Shown: positions 50,299 to 60,323 of the stretch, one piece after another | Layout: every line of letters starts with the position of its first letter | Numbering within the stretch: the stretch's first letter is position 1 | Assembly (NCBI GenBank): GCA_005503065.1 | Contig: SCOE01000037.1 | Coordinates: 1-60,721, forward strand | DNA length: 60,721 nt | Source of the DNA: Comamonadaceae bacterium ALPHA2B | GTDB lineage: Bacteria > Pseudomonadota > Gammaproteobacteria > Burkholderiales > Burkholderiaceae_C | Direction: 5' to 3' | Program-made: the position numbers and the translations under genes | Notes under the pieces: model-generated | Seen by the model: only the letters and a program-made list of their open reading frames with translations | Told to the model about the DNA's origin: nothing | Databases searched by the model: none

Positions 50299-51948
50299 AT
50301 GGTCACTCTCCCCACCGCCGCCGGCCCGGCGGCCTCCCCCCGCCGCTTCTGGCCCGCGCTCGGCGCGCTCGCCGCCCTGCTGACGAGCGTGATCGTGCTG
50401 GGCCACGACGGGCGGCGCGTCGCGCAACTGCTCGTGCTGGCGCTGCCGCTGCTGGCCTGGCTGTGCTGGCCCGTGCGAAGCGCCGGCGTGCACCGGCTGC
50501 GGCAGGCGGCCGTCGCGCTGTGGGTGCAGGCCTTCGCGCTCGACGGGGTGGTGCGCGCCTACCTGCTCGACACCTACCAGTCCGCGCCCGACGGCGGGCT
50601 GGTGCTCGGCGCCGCCGCCAACACCAACCCGCGCGAGAGCGCGGAGTACCTGTCGATGCACTGGCGCACGGCGCTGCTGTGGCTGCTGGCCGTGCTGGCT
50701 GCGGCGGCCTGCGCCTGGCAGCTCGCGGCACGCGGCCGGCGCGGCGCCGCTGCGCCGCTGTCGCGCTGGGCCGTGGCCGGCGTGGCGGCGGTGCTGCTGC
50801 TGTCGGGCGTGGCCTACGCCAGCAAGCCGTGGCGCCGGCTGCACCCGGTGCTGTTCTGGAGCGGCTGGCAGTCGCAGCTCGACACCCTGCGCGCCGGCTG
50901 GGCCGACCAGCAGCGCGTGCGCGATGCGGCGCTGGCCCGCGCCCGCGCGGCGGCGCCGGTGATCGCGCGCGAGGGGCCGTCGACAGTGGTGCTGGTCATC
51001 ACCGACAGCATCAACCGCGACAACCTCGGCCTGTACGGCTACCGGCGCGCCACCACGCCGCGGCTGCAGGCGCAGCAGCGGCAACTGGGCGAGCAGCTCA
51101 CGGTGCTGCGCAACGCCTGGTCGGTCGACGCCAGCACCCTGCCCGCGCTGCGCAACCTGTTCGCCTTCGGCGAGCCCGATCGCGCCGACCCGCAGCACCT
51201 GCTGGCGATGGCACGCGCGGCCGGCTACAAGACCTGGTGGATGAGCAACCACGACGACGTGGCCATCGAGCAGCAGCACGCGCGCCTGGCCGACGTGGTC
51301 GACATCGTCAACCGCACGCCGGGCCGTGCCAGTGCGTCGCTCGACAGCGAGCTGCTCGACTGCGTGCAGGAGGCGCTGGAAGACCCGGCCGAGCGCAAGC
51401 TGATCGTGGTGCACCTGCTGGGCGCACACCCGCACTACACCCTGCGCTTTCCGCCGGGCCAGAACCCCTTCGACGACGAGGCCGACGCGGTGGAGGCCGA
51501 GATGGCCAGGAGCGGCCGCTCCGCCTGGGTGCGCCGCTTCCGGCAGGAGTACGACGCCGCGCTGCTGTACCACGACTTCGTGGTCGCCGAGATGCTGCAG
51601 CTCACCCGCACCGTGGGCCGCACGGACGGCTACCGTGCCTGGATGTACCTGTCGGACCATGGCCAGGAGGTGGGCCATGGCAGCGACCGCGCCGGCCACA
51701 GCCCCAGCACCGAGTCGGGCTACCGCATTCCGGCGCTGGTGTGGCGCAACCAGCCGCCGCCCGCCGGTGCCGCGCCGCCCGCGCAGGCGGCCCTGCAGCC
51801 CTTCCGCGCCGACTGGGCCGGCTGGACGCTGGCCGAGCTGCTCGCGCTGCGCTGGAGCGGCCTGCGCACCGAGCGCGACGTGCTGGCCGACGGCTACCGC
51901 TGGGAGCCTCCGGCGCTGCCCCTGGCGGTGCGCTCGTTCACCCACTGA
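50299..51948 (+). CDS. Phosphoethanolamine transferase-like (sulfatase-fold) membrane enzyme
   Basis: Five hydrophobic N-terminal segments are followed by a periplasmic alkaline-phosphatase/sulfatase fold, as in EptA/CptA enzymes that modify lipid A or core with phosphoethanolamine. The periplasmic part shows TDSINRDNLGLYGYRRATTP, the likely nucleophile Thr in DASTLPALRNLF, HLLGAHPHYTLRFP and the metal site YLSDHGQEVGH. The first metal ligand is Asp (TDS) instead of the usual Glu (GE). I chose ATG 50299; CAGAAT ten bases upstream may be a -10. Substrate uncertain. Confidence 0.82.
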   Translation: MVTLPTAAGPAASPRRFWPALGALAALLTSVIVLGHDGRRVAQLLVLALPLLAWLCWPVRSAGVHRLRQAAVALWVQAFALDGVVRAYLLDTYQSAPDGGLVLGAAANTNPRESAEYLSMHWRTALLWLLAVLAAAACAWQLAARGRRGAAAPLSRWAVAGVAAVLLLSGVAYASKPWRRLHPVLFWSGWQSQLDTLRAGWADQQRVRDAALARARAAAPVIAREGPSTVVLVITDSINRDNLGLYGYRRATTPRLQAQQRQLGEQLTVLRNAWSVDASTLPALRNLFAFGEPDRADPQHLLAMARAAGYKTWWMSNHDDVAIEQQHARLADVVDIVNRTPGRASASLDSELLDCVQEALEDPAERKLIVVHLLGAHPHYTLRFPPGQNPFDDEADAVEAEMARSGRSAWVRRFRQEYDAALLYHDFVVAEMLQLTRTVGRTDGYRAWMYLSDHGQEVGHGSDRAGHSPSTESGYRIPALVWRNQPPPAGAAPPAQAALQPFRADWAGWTLAELLALRWSGLRTERDVLADGYRWEPPALPLAVRSFTH

Positions 51949-51960
51949 CGCGTACCGGCT

Positions 51961-52020
51961 GCTATCTTTTCAATAGCTTTCCGCCCTTGCTGCGCGGGCG
52001 CTTTGGCCCGATCCGGCTTT
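51961..52020 (+). repeat. Complete copy (A) of the 60-bp repeat, convergent gap
   Basis: GCTAT-CTTTTCA-ATAGC, then CCGCCCTTGCTGCGCGGGCG (which can itself pair), and the end GGCCCGATCCGGCTT. It fills the 77-base gap between two convergent stops and may act there as a transcription end. Confidence 0.85.
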
Positions 52021-52025
52021 GAATT

Positions 52026-54830
52026 TCATGCCGGCGCCCGGCGCTGCGCATCCAGTTCCACCAACCGCGCCAGCAGGATCTCCACCTGTGCCGGTTTGGC
52101 GAAGTGGTCGTCGAAGCCCGCCTCCAGCGCTTTGCGCCGGTCGGCCTCGCGGCCGTAGCCGGTCAGCGCGATCAGCGCCATGGCCTGCGTGGCCGCCTGG
52201 CCGCGCAGGCGTGTCGCCAGGTCGTGGCCGCTCATGCCCGGCAGGCCGATGTCGATCACCGCGCCGTCGGCCGGCGCCTCGTCCAGTGCCGCCAGTGCCT
52301 CCTCGGCCGAGTAGGCGGTGCGCACCCGGTGCCCCTCCAGCTCCAGCCAGCTCGCCAGCGCGTCGGCCGCATCACGGTTGTCGTCGACCACCAGCAGGGC
52401 GAGGGTGCGGGCTGTCGCCGCGACTGGCGCCGCGGCATCCACCGCCACCACGGCGCCAGCCTGCAGCGGCAGCCGCAGCTCGAAGGTGCTGCCCTGTCCC
52501 ACGCCATCGCTGCGCACGCCGATGGCACCGCCGTGCAGCCGCGCCAGGCTCTGCGCGATCGCCAGGCCCAGCCCCAGCCCGCCGGCCGCGCGCTGCAGCG
52601 GCTGCTGGCCCTGCACGAAACGCTCGAAGACCTGCGGCAGCAGCTCGGGCGCGATGCCGATGCCCTCATCGATCACCTGCAGCACCGCCTGCGGCTCTCG
52701 CCCCGAGGCGTCGACCGCCAGCACCACGCGGATCGCCCGGCCCGCTTCGGTGAACTTGGCGGCGTTGTTGAGCAGGTTGCCCACGATCTGGGCCAGCCGC
52801 AGCGGGTCGCCATGGACGATGACCGCCTCGGCGGGCAGCTTCACCTCGGGCATCTCGCCGCGCTGCTGCAGCGCCGGCAGCGTGAGCTCCAGCGCGCGCG
52901 CCACCACGTCGCGCAGGTCCACCGCCTCGGGCCGCAGCACGATCTTGCCGGAGACGATGCGCGACACGTCCAGCAGGTCGTCGACCATGCGCGAGAGGTG
53001 CCGCACCTGCCGGTCGATGATCTGGCGCTCGCGCGGGAAGGCCTGCGCATCGCGCCGGTGCATCAGCTGCAGGGCCAGCGCCATCGGCGCCAGCGGGTTG
53101 CGCAACTCGTGGCCCAGCATGGCGAGGAACTCGTCCTTGGCCTGGTTGGCATCCTCGGCCGCCTTCTGCGCGGCGCGGGCCTGCGCGAGCAGGCGCACGT
53201 TGTCCAGCGCCAGCGCCGCGCGCTGCGCCACCTCCTGCATGAGCGTTCCGTCGTCGGCCGAGAAGCGCCGTCCGGACTCGGCCTGCAGCACGGCCATGGC
53301 GCCGATGGTGCGCCCGCGCGCCACCAGCGGCACGATGCAGCCGGCCGTGATGCCCAGCGCACGCACGAACTCGCGCAACTGCGGGTCGAGCGCAGCCGGC
53401 AGGTCGGCGTCGTCGATGTTGCGCAGGAAGGTCTGCCCGGTGGCGATGGCCCAGGGGAAGGACCCCGGCGCGTCGGACGGCGCCTGGCGCATGGTCACCA
53501 TGTGGGCGATGGCGGCCGTGCGCGCGGGGTCGAAGTGGTGGGTCAGCTTGCGCTGCAGCACGCCATGTTCGTCGAGCAGGTCGATGCGGCAGAGGTCGCC
53601 CACGTCGGGCACGATCACCTGCGCGATGGCGGCCAGCGTGGACTCCTCCTCCAGCGACTGCGACAGCGCCGCGCTGGCGCTCACCAGGCGTGCCAGGCGC
53701 TGCTCGGCGGCCTGCGCCGTACCCCGCGCGCGCTGCTCGGCCCGCAGCAGCTCCTCGCGTTCGGCCTCGCTGTGCCGGTGCTGCGCGGCGGCGGCGCCCA
53801 GGGCCTCGGCCACCGCGTCCACCTCGGCCACGCCCGAAGGCTCGACCGCCAGCGGCTGGCCCCGGCCCAGCGCGCCGGCCTGCTGGCCGAGGCGGGCAAT
53901 GGGGCGGGTCACCCCGCGCGCGATCCACCAGGCTGCCAGGCCACCGAACAGCAGCGAGAACAGCAGCCCGCTTCCGTAGGCCAGCACGCTGCGGCGGAAC
54001 GCCGCTTCGGCCACCGACAAGGGCACACCCACCACCACGAACCAGGGCGCCGACTCCATCCGCGCCACCGTCGTCTGCGAGGGCACGCCTTCCACGTTCA
54101 CCGAACGGCCGACGGCGTTGCGGGCGTCGCCCATCTCGTTGAGGATGCGCTTGAGGCTGGCACTCGGCGGGCTGCCCCGCAGGCGCGCCTCGTCGACGTT
54201 GCGGGCCACGCGCCGCTCGCGCGAGTCGAACACCGACACCGACCAGCCCTCGGGAATGCGCTGGCGCTGCAGCACGGCGCTGATCGCCTCGGGCAGCACC
54301 ACGGCCGTGAGGACATGGCGGGTTGCGCCGTCGCGCTGCACGGGCACCCGCACCGCGAAGGCCTGCCGGCCCGTGGGGCCTGGCGCCATCGCGCCGATCG
54401 TGGACTGACCGGTGCGCAGCACCTGCTCCAGGCTGTCGCGGTCGACCACGCGGTCCACGGCATCGCCTGCGTCGCGCTCGGTGTTGAAGAGCACCCGCCC
54501 ATCGGGTGCGGCCAGCAGCAGCGCGGCCCACTCGGGATGCGATCGGCGCACCGCAGCCGCCAGCGCACGGGCGGCTTCCAGGCCGTCGGGCGTGGTGGCC
54601 CCCAGCGGCTCGGTCAGCGCCAGGGCGTCGAGGGTGGCGATGGTCAGGCGCAACTCGCCGTCCACGGCGGTGGCCACGGCCCGCGCCACGCCCAGGGTGG
54701 AGGCCTGTGTCTGCGCGTATTGCGACTGGAGCAGCGCGTTGAGGGCGGCGCCGCACACCAGTGCCAGCGGCAGGATGGCCACCGATGCGATCAACATCAG
54801 GCGACCCTGCATCGTGATGATGCGGCGCAT
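52026..54830 (-). CDS. Hybrid sensor histidine kinase with C-terminal receiver domain
   Basis: Membrane signal transducer of 934 residues from ATG 54830. Order: first membrane helix (about 10-32), a large periplasmic dCache-like sensor, second helix (YGSGLLFSLLFGGLAAWWIA) followed by HAMP, a GAF domain (DLCRIDLLDEHG ... AVLQAESGRR), the HisKA dimerisation helix with phospho-His in LGHELRNPLAPMALAL, an HATPase domain (NLLNNAAKF; GLGLGLAIAQSL), and a receiver domain with phospho-acceptor Asp in AVIDIGLPGMSG. No response-regulator gene with an output domain is adjacent. The ligand is unknown. Confidence 0.93.
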   Translation of the reverse strand: MRRIITMQGRLMLIASVAILPLALVCGAALNALLQSQYAQTQASTLGVARAVATAVDGELRLTIATLDALALTEPLGATTPDGLEAARALAAAVRRSHPEWAALLLAAPDGRVLFNTERDAGDAVDRVVDRDSLEQVLRTGQSTIGAMAPGPTGRQAFAVRVPVQRDGATRHVLTAVVLPEAISAVLQRQRIPEGWSVSVFDSRERRVARNVDEARLRGSPPSASLKRILNEMGDARNAVGRSVNVEGVPSQTTVARMESAPWFVVVGVPLSVAEAAFRRSVLAYGSGLLFSLLFGGLAAWWIARGVTRPIARLGQQAGALGRGQPLAVEPSGVAEVDAVAEALGAAAAQHRHSEAEREELLRAEQRARGTAQAAEQRLARLVSASAALSQSLEEESTLAAIAQVIVPDVGDLCRIDLLDEHGVLQRKLTHHFDPARTAAIAHMVTMRQAPSDAPGSFPWAIATGQTFLRNIDDADLPAALDPQLREFVRALGITAGCIVPLVARGRTIGAMAVLQAESGRRFSADDGTLMQEVAQRAALALDNVRLLAQARAAQKAAEDANQAKDEFLAMLGHELRNPLAPMALALQLMHRRDAQAFPRERQIIDRQVRHLSRMVDDLLDVSRIVSGKIVLRPEAVDLRDVVARALELTLPALQQRGEMPEVKLPAEAVIVHGDPLRLAQIVGNLLNNAAKFTEAGRAIRVVLAVDASGREPQAVLQVIDEGIGIAPELLPQVFERFVQGQQPLQRAAGGLGLGLAIAQSLARLHGGAIGVRSDGVGQGSTFELRLPLQAGAVVAVDAAAPVAATARTLALLVVDDNRDAADALASWLELEGHRVRTAYSAEEALAALDEAPADGAVIDIGLPGMSGHDLATRLRGQAATQAMALIALTGYGREADRRKALEAGFDDHFAKPAQVEILLARLVELDAQRRAPA

Positions 54831-55006
54831 GCGTCTCCTAGGAGGGATGGGCGTGGAAGCGACGGGATGCCCGCCTGCGCGGCGGACCGGCGCCCGTTCG
54901 CCGACGATTGTGCAGCAGCGACACAGGCGCCCCGCCGCCCCGGGGCGGCCCGCACTCGGCGCCTTGGCCTGCATGCGCGGTAGCCGGTGCGTGGCCCAAT
55001 CCCAAC

Positions 55007-55297
55007 ATGGATCTCGAACCCGCGCGCTTCCGGCGCCTCATCCTGCTGTGCACCGACTGCGAGAAGCGCGACGACGGCCCCAAGGGGCTGGCCGCCAAGG
55101 CCGCGCTGCGGCAACTCAAGCACCTGGCCGCCGACGGGCCGACCAAGGTGAAGCTGCTGCGCACGCGCTGCATGGGCCTGTGCCCGCGCAAGGCCATGGC
55201 TGCCATGGTGTGCGGCGAAGGCCTCGCGCCGGCGACGGCCGAACTCTCGAAGGACAGCGAGCTCGAAGCGCTGGCGCACGCGGCCAGTGCGCGCTGA
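55007..55297 (+). CDS. Small four-cysteine (ferredoxin-like) protein
   Basis: 96 residues with LLCTDCEKRDDGPKG near the start and TRCMGLCPRKAM near the middle: a C-x2-C and a C-x3-C pair that could hold a [2Fe-2S] cluster, as in thioredoxin-like ferredoxins and the DUF1636 group. The rest is helical. It is divergent from the histidine kinase. Function unknown. Confidence 0.75.
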   Translation: MDLEPARFRRLILLCTDCEKRDDGPKGLAAKAALRQLKHLAADGPTKVKLLRTRCMGLCPRKAMAAMVCGEGLAPATAELSKDSELEALAHAASAR

Positions 55298-55388
55298 CGG
55301 ACCATGGGCGCCCGGGTGCGGCCACGCTGACAGCACCTGGCGCCGCTCTCCGGCGGCAGTGCGCACCCGATCGGCGTGGGATGGGGAC

Positions 55389-55748
55389 ATGTCCAGTTCG
55401 CCACCGTCCGGCCCGCGTTCGCGGCGCCCCACCCCCCGCCCGGGAGCGCGCCGCTCGCCCGCGCCCGCGCCCACGCAATGGAGCGGCACCGACACCGGCC
55501 CCTTCCCAGTGCCGGGCCTGCGGCCGCTGCAGCGCGCGGCCCTCTCCACCCTGCATTCCGGCAGCCGCATTGCCAGGGGCGGACTGCGCGGCGTCGATGC
55601 CGCCGATGCACAGCAGGTCGTCGCCTTCCCGACACCCACCGTGCAGGCCCTGCTGCGCTACGGCTTCATCGAGGAAGAAGACCACAGCGGGGTGTACCGC
55701 GCGACCGACCACGGCCTGCGCGCGCTGGAGGTGCTGCCTCCATGGTGA
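55389..55748 (+). CDS. Small hypothetical protein, possible winged helix
   Basis: Not recognised. The ATG at 55389 gives 119 residues: a Ser/Pro/Arg-rich disordered first half, then a compact region (GLRPLQRAALSTLHSGSRIA; FPTPTVQALLRYGFIEEEDH; YRATDHGLRALEVLP) whose pattern of helix, helix, then GxYR/ATDxGLRAL suggests a winged-helix fold. The end of this gene overlaps the next start. Confidence 0.6.
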   Translation: MSSSPPSGPRSRRPTPRPGARRSPAPAPTQWSGTDTGPFPVPGLRPLQRAALSTLHSGSRIARGGLRGVDAADAQQVVAFPTPTVQALLRYGFIEEEDHSGVYRATDHGLRALEVLPPW

Positions 55749-56176
55749 GGCGGCCCCGCACTGCCTGTGCAGCAGGGCTCGCGCTGCTGCTCGGGACGGT
55801 GGCGTGCACGCCGGCCACGCCGCCGCCCGCGGCCACCGTGGAGATTGCGATGTGCCCCGAACCCTGGCGCCTGGAAGACTGCGGCAGCCGTGAAGGCGAA
55901 GGGCCGAGCTGCGCCTTCGTGCCGGCCTCGGCCGGCAATACGGCGGGCCAGCCGCGGGCCTGGGTCTACGACGCCGAGGGCACGAAGCTCACCGATTTCG
56001 CGCTGCCGCTCGTGTCCGGTGCGCAGGGCGAGTCGCGCCGCGTGCGGCTTGCGCTGGAACACGCCCCGCGCCCGGTGCACCGCATCGTCGTCTGCTCCGT
56101 CGACCCGCGGCTGCCCGTGGTGCGCGAACGCATCGTGCCGGTCGTCCAGCGCACCGCGTCGCTATCGAATCCATAG
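55742..56176 (+). CDS. Small exported or lipoprotein-like protein
   Basis: Not recognised. 144 residues: an Arg-containing start, a hydrophobic core (AAGLALLLGTVAC) with a poor lipobox, then a mature part with paired cysteines (CPEPWRLEDC; CAFVP; VVCSVD) that suggests disulfides in the periplasm. It overlaps the preceding gene by seven bases. The last four codons and the TAG stop come from the first inverted repeat of a 60-bp repeat copy, so the C-terminus (SLSNP) is probably not ancestral. Confidence 0.65.
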   Translation: MVRRPRTACAAGLALLLGTVACTPATPPPAATVEIAMCPEPWRLEDCGSREGEGPSCAFVPASAGNTAGQPRAWVYDAEGTKLTDFALPLVSGAQGESRRVRLALEHAPRPVHRIVVCSVDPRLPVVRERIVPVVQRTASLSNP

Positions 56177-56221
56177 CTGCAACCGCAGAACTGGCGCGGG
56201 CTTCAGGCCGATTCGACCTGA
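56161..56221 (+). repeat. Complete copy (B) of the 60-bp repeat, supplying a stop codon
   Basis: GCTAT-CGAATCC-ATAGC, where the TAG of ATAGC is the stop of the upstream gene. The middle has CGCAGAACTGGCGCGGGC and the end is CAGGCCGATTCGACCTG. It nearly fills the gap to the convergent nadE stop. Confidence 0.85.
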
Positions 56222-56232
56222 AGACCCGAGGT

Positions 56233-58314
<2,082 letters not shown>

Positions 58315-58327
58315 GGGCGGAAATCCT

Positions 58328-58936
58328 TCATCGGCGGGCCGGCAGGCGGATGCGCGAGCCGGGCGTGGTCGCCACGCGGAGCACCGTTGCGAACTGCTCC
58401 AGCACCATCGCCTGGCGCCGCGCCGTCTGCGTGGCGACACAGTCGCGCGGCACCGTCACTTCCAGCGCATGCATGCGCGCGTCGGCCACGGTGGCCAGTA
58501 TGCATTGGTCGCTGGCGACCCCGGTCACGATGATGCGCCTGGCCTGCAGGTGCTGCAGCAGCAGGGCCAAGGGCGTGCCCGAGAAACCCGAGAGATGCGG
58601 TTTGAGCACGAAGTAGTCCTCCGGCCCGGGCATCAGCGCCTGCGTGACGGCCGCGCCCGCCCCGCCCTGCGACACCGACAGCTCGACCAGGGACGGGAAG
58701 TCGGAGCGCCAGCGGCCCCGGTTGTCGTTGGCGTAGATCACCGGCACGTGCACGGCCCGCGCCCGGCGGCACAGGGCGGCCAACGGCCGGGTGATGGCCT
58801 GCGCGCCCGGCAGCAGCTTGTCGGCATCGGGGAAGTCCCAGGCGCTGATCATGTCGACCACCAGCAGCGCCCACCCGCCGGGGGCCGGCCCGTCGGCCAG
58901 GGCGCCGTTGCGGCGGGCGGGTGCTTGGCGGCCCAC
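58328..58936 (-). CDS. Isochorismatase-like cysteine hydrolase
   Basis: Hydrolase of about 200 residues with the family triad: Asp in [14 protein letters not shown], Lys in [12 protein letters not shown] and Cys in [15 protein letters not shown], so all three catalytic residues are present. Nicotinamidases and isochorismatases share this. Being next to nadE favours a nicotinamidase-like role, without proof. No ATG precedes the core; GTG 58936 is the most plausible start, 11 bases after the methyltransferase stop. Confidence 0.82.
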   Translation of the reverse strand: MGRQAPARRNGALADGPAPGGWALLVVDMISAWDFPDADKLLPGAQAITRPLAALCRRARAVHVPVIYANDNRGRWRSDFPSLVELSVSQGGAGAAVTQALMPGPEDYFVLKPHLSGFSGTPLALLLQHLQARRIIVTGVASDQCILATVADARMHALEVTVPRDCVATQTARRQAMVLEQFATVLRVATTPGSRIRLPARR

Positions 58937-58947
58937 GGCGCGCGCCC

Positions 58948-59562
58948 TCAACCGATGCCTTCGCGCGCCGCCACCGAACGCGCGTCCCGCGACCACAGCT
59001 GCAGCACGAAGTCGTCTTCCTCGTGGCGCACCAGGCGCCGCAGGCCCAGGCGCTCCAGCGCCTCGTGCACGGCCTGAGTGGACTGACGCCGCTCGGCGAA
59101 GTCGGGCCGCCAGTCGCAGGCCACGAGGTCGCCGTCCGCCGCGAGGGAGCCGAGGCAGGCCAGCGCCACCTCGTTCCATGCCGCGGCTTCGATGAAGTAG
59201 CCGATCTCGCCCAGCACGATCAGGTCGAAGGGCCCATCGGCGCGGGGCCAGTCCTGCGGCAGTGCGTGGCGCTCGACACGCACGTGCGGCTGCTCCGCCG
59301 TGCGGCGCCGGGCGACATCGACGGCGTGGGCATTGAAATCGCTGGCCAGCACGCGCTCGCAGCGCTCGGCGAGGGCGGCGGTGAGTTCAGCCGTGCCGCA
59401 AGCGGGCTCGTAGGCGCTGCGGTAGCGTGGCCGCGTCAGGCTGGCCAGCAGCAGCGCGCGCTTGCGGGCCTCGTACCAGCGGCTGCGTACGCCGTACGGG
59501 TCCTCGGCCGCACCGTAAAGCGAGTCGAAGTACGCAGGAAGCGAAGAAGCCTGGGCGCTCAC
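58948..59562 (-). CDS. SAM-dependent methyltransferase (NodS-like)
   Basis: Class I methyltransferase of 204 residues with PAYFDSLYGAAEDPYGVRSR and YEARKRALLLASL at the start, motif I as YEPACGTAELTAAL, an acidic turn ASDFNAH and LIVLGEIGYF as motif IV. This sequence style matches NodS-like N-methyltransferases that sit next to PIG-L deacetylases. The start is GTG 59562, overlapping the PIG-L stop (GTGA). The acceptor is probably an amine freed by the deacetylase (inference). Confidence 0.85.
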   Translation of the reverse strand: MSAQASSLPAYFDSLYGAAEDPYGVRSRWYEARKRALLLASLTRPRYRSAYEPACGTAELTAALAERCERVLASDFNAHAVDVARRRTAEQPHVRVERHALPQDWPRADGPFDLIVLGEIGYFIEAAAWNEVALACLGSLAADGDLVACDWRPDFAERRQSTQAVHEALERLGLRRLVRHEEDDFVLQLWSRDARSVAAREGIG

Positions 59563-60323
59563 GCGAACATCAGCTCGAACGGGCGTGCGGCCCGCGCCAC
59601 CGAGCCCGCGTCGAGGATCGGCGCCGCCCCGGTCGAGGGGTCGGGCCGCAACTGGCTCTCGAAGGCCTGCACCGCGGCGCACTTGCGCTGCACGGTCGCC
59701 TCGTCCAGCTCCAGCCGGCGGGCACGGTGCCAGGGCAGGCGCGGGTCGTCGGGGCGGGACCAGTGCCAGCCCCAGACCGGCACTTCGACCAGGCGCGCGC
59801 CGGTGCGCGCCGCCGCCCAGGCGCAGGCATGGCCGACCGCCTCGTGGTCCGGATGGCCGTCCATGCGCCAGGTGGTGAAGACCACGTCGTCCTCGTCGAA
59901 CAGCTGCACGAGGCGCTCCGCGAGGTCGAGGTACAGCCGCTGCACGCCGCCGTCGGGCAGGCCCAGGCGGTGGATCTCGGCGTCCGTCACGCCGAGCCGC
60001 GCCAGCGCCCTCGCCTGCTCGCGCGGCCGCTCCTGGCCCAGCCGTTCGGCGGGCCATCGGCGCGAGCCTGGGTGGCTGGCGGTGCCGTCGGTCACCGCCA
60101 CCAGCGCCAGCCGCCGTCCGGCGCGCGCCAGCTGCGACATCAAGCCGCCAACGGCCAACACCTCGTCGTCAGGGTGCGGGGCCACCACCACGGCACGCGA
60201 ACGCAGCGGCACCAGTTGGGTGGCGCTGGTGGGCGGCGCATCGCGCAGCGCGGCGCAGGCCATCCAGGCATCCTCCGGTGTGCCCCGGCCGGGGTGGATG
60301 GTGCGATCGATCACAGCTGCCAT
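59559..60323 (-). CDS. PIG-L family deacetylase (LmbE-like)
   Basis: Zinc-dependent N-deacetylase of sugars or related molecules, 254 residues. Zinc ligands are in APHPDDE and DGHPDHEAVGHA, with TDGTASHPGSRRWP between them. The N-terminal 45 residues form an extra lead. Its start lies 13 bases inside the 3' end of the acyl-CoA dehydrogenase gene and its stop overlaps the methyltransferase start. Confidence 0.9.
   Translation of the reverse strand: MAAVIDRTIHPGRGTPEDAWMACAALRDAPPTSATQLVPLRSRAVVVAPHPDDEVLAVGGLMSQLARAGRRLALVAVTDGTASHPGSRRWPAERLGQERPREQARALARLGVTDAEIHRLGLPDGGVQRLYLDLAERLVQLFDEDDVVFTTWRMDGHPDHEAVGHACAWAAARTGARLVEVPVWGWHWSRPDDPRLPWHRARRLELDEATVQRKCAAVQAFESQLRPDPSTGAAPILDAGSVARAARPFELMFA

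Noticed and set aside
50299-51948. Possible loss of the catalytic Thr in the phosphoethanolamine transferase-like protein
   Set aside because: The nucleophile of this family lies further on, in the DASTLPAL segment, and is present; only the first metal ligand is changed (Asp for Glu).
52104-54983. Long plus-strand frame opposite the histidine kinase
   Set aside because: Same codon-position shadow effect; the kinase motifs are unambiguous on the minus strand.
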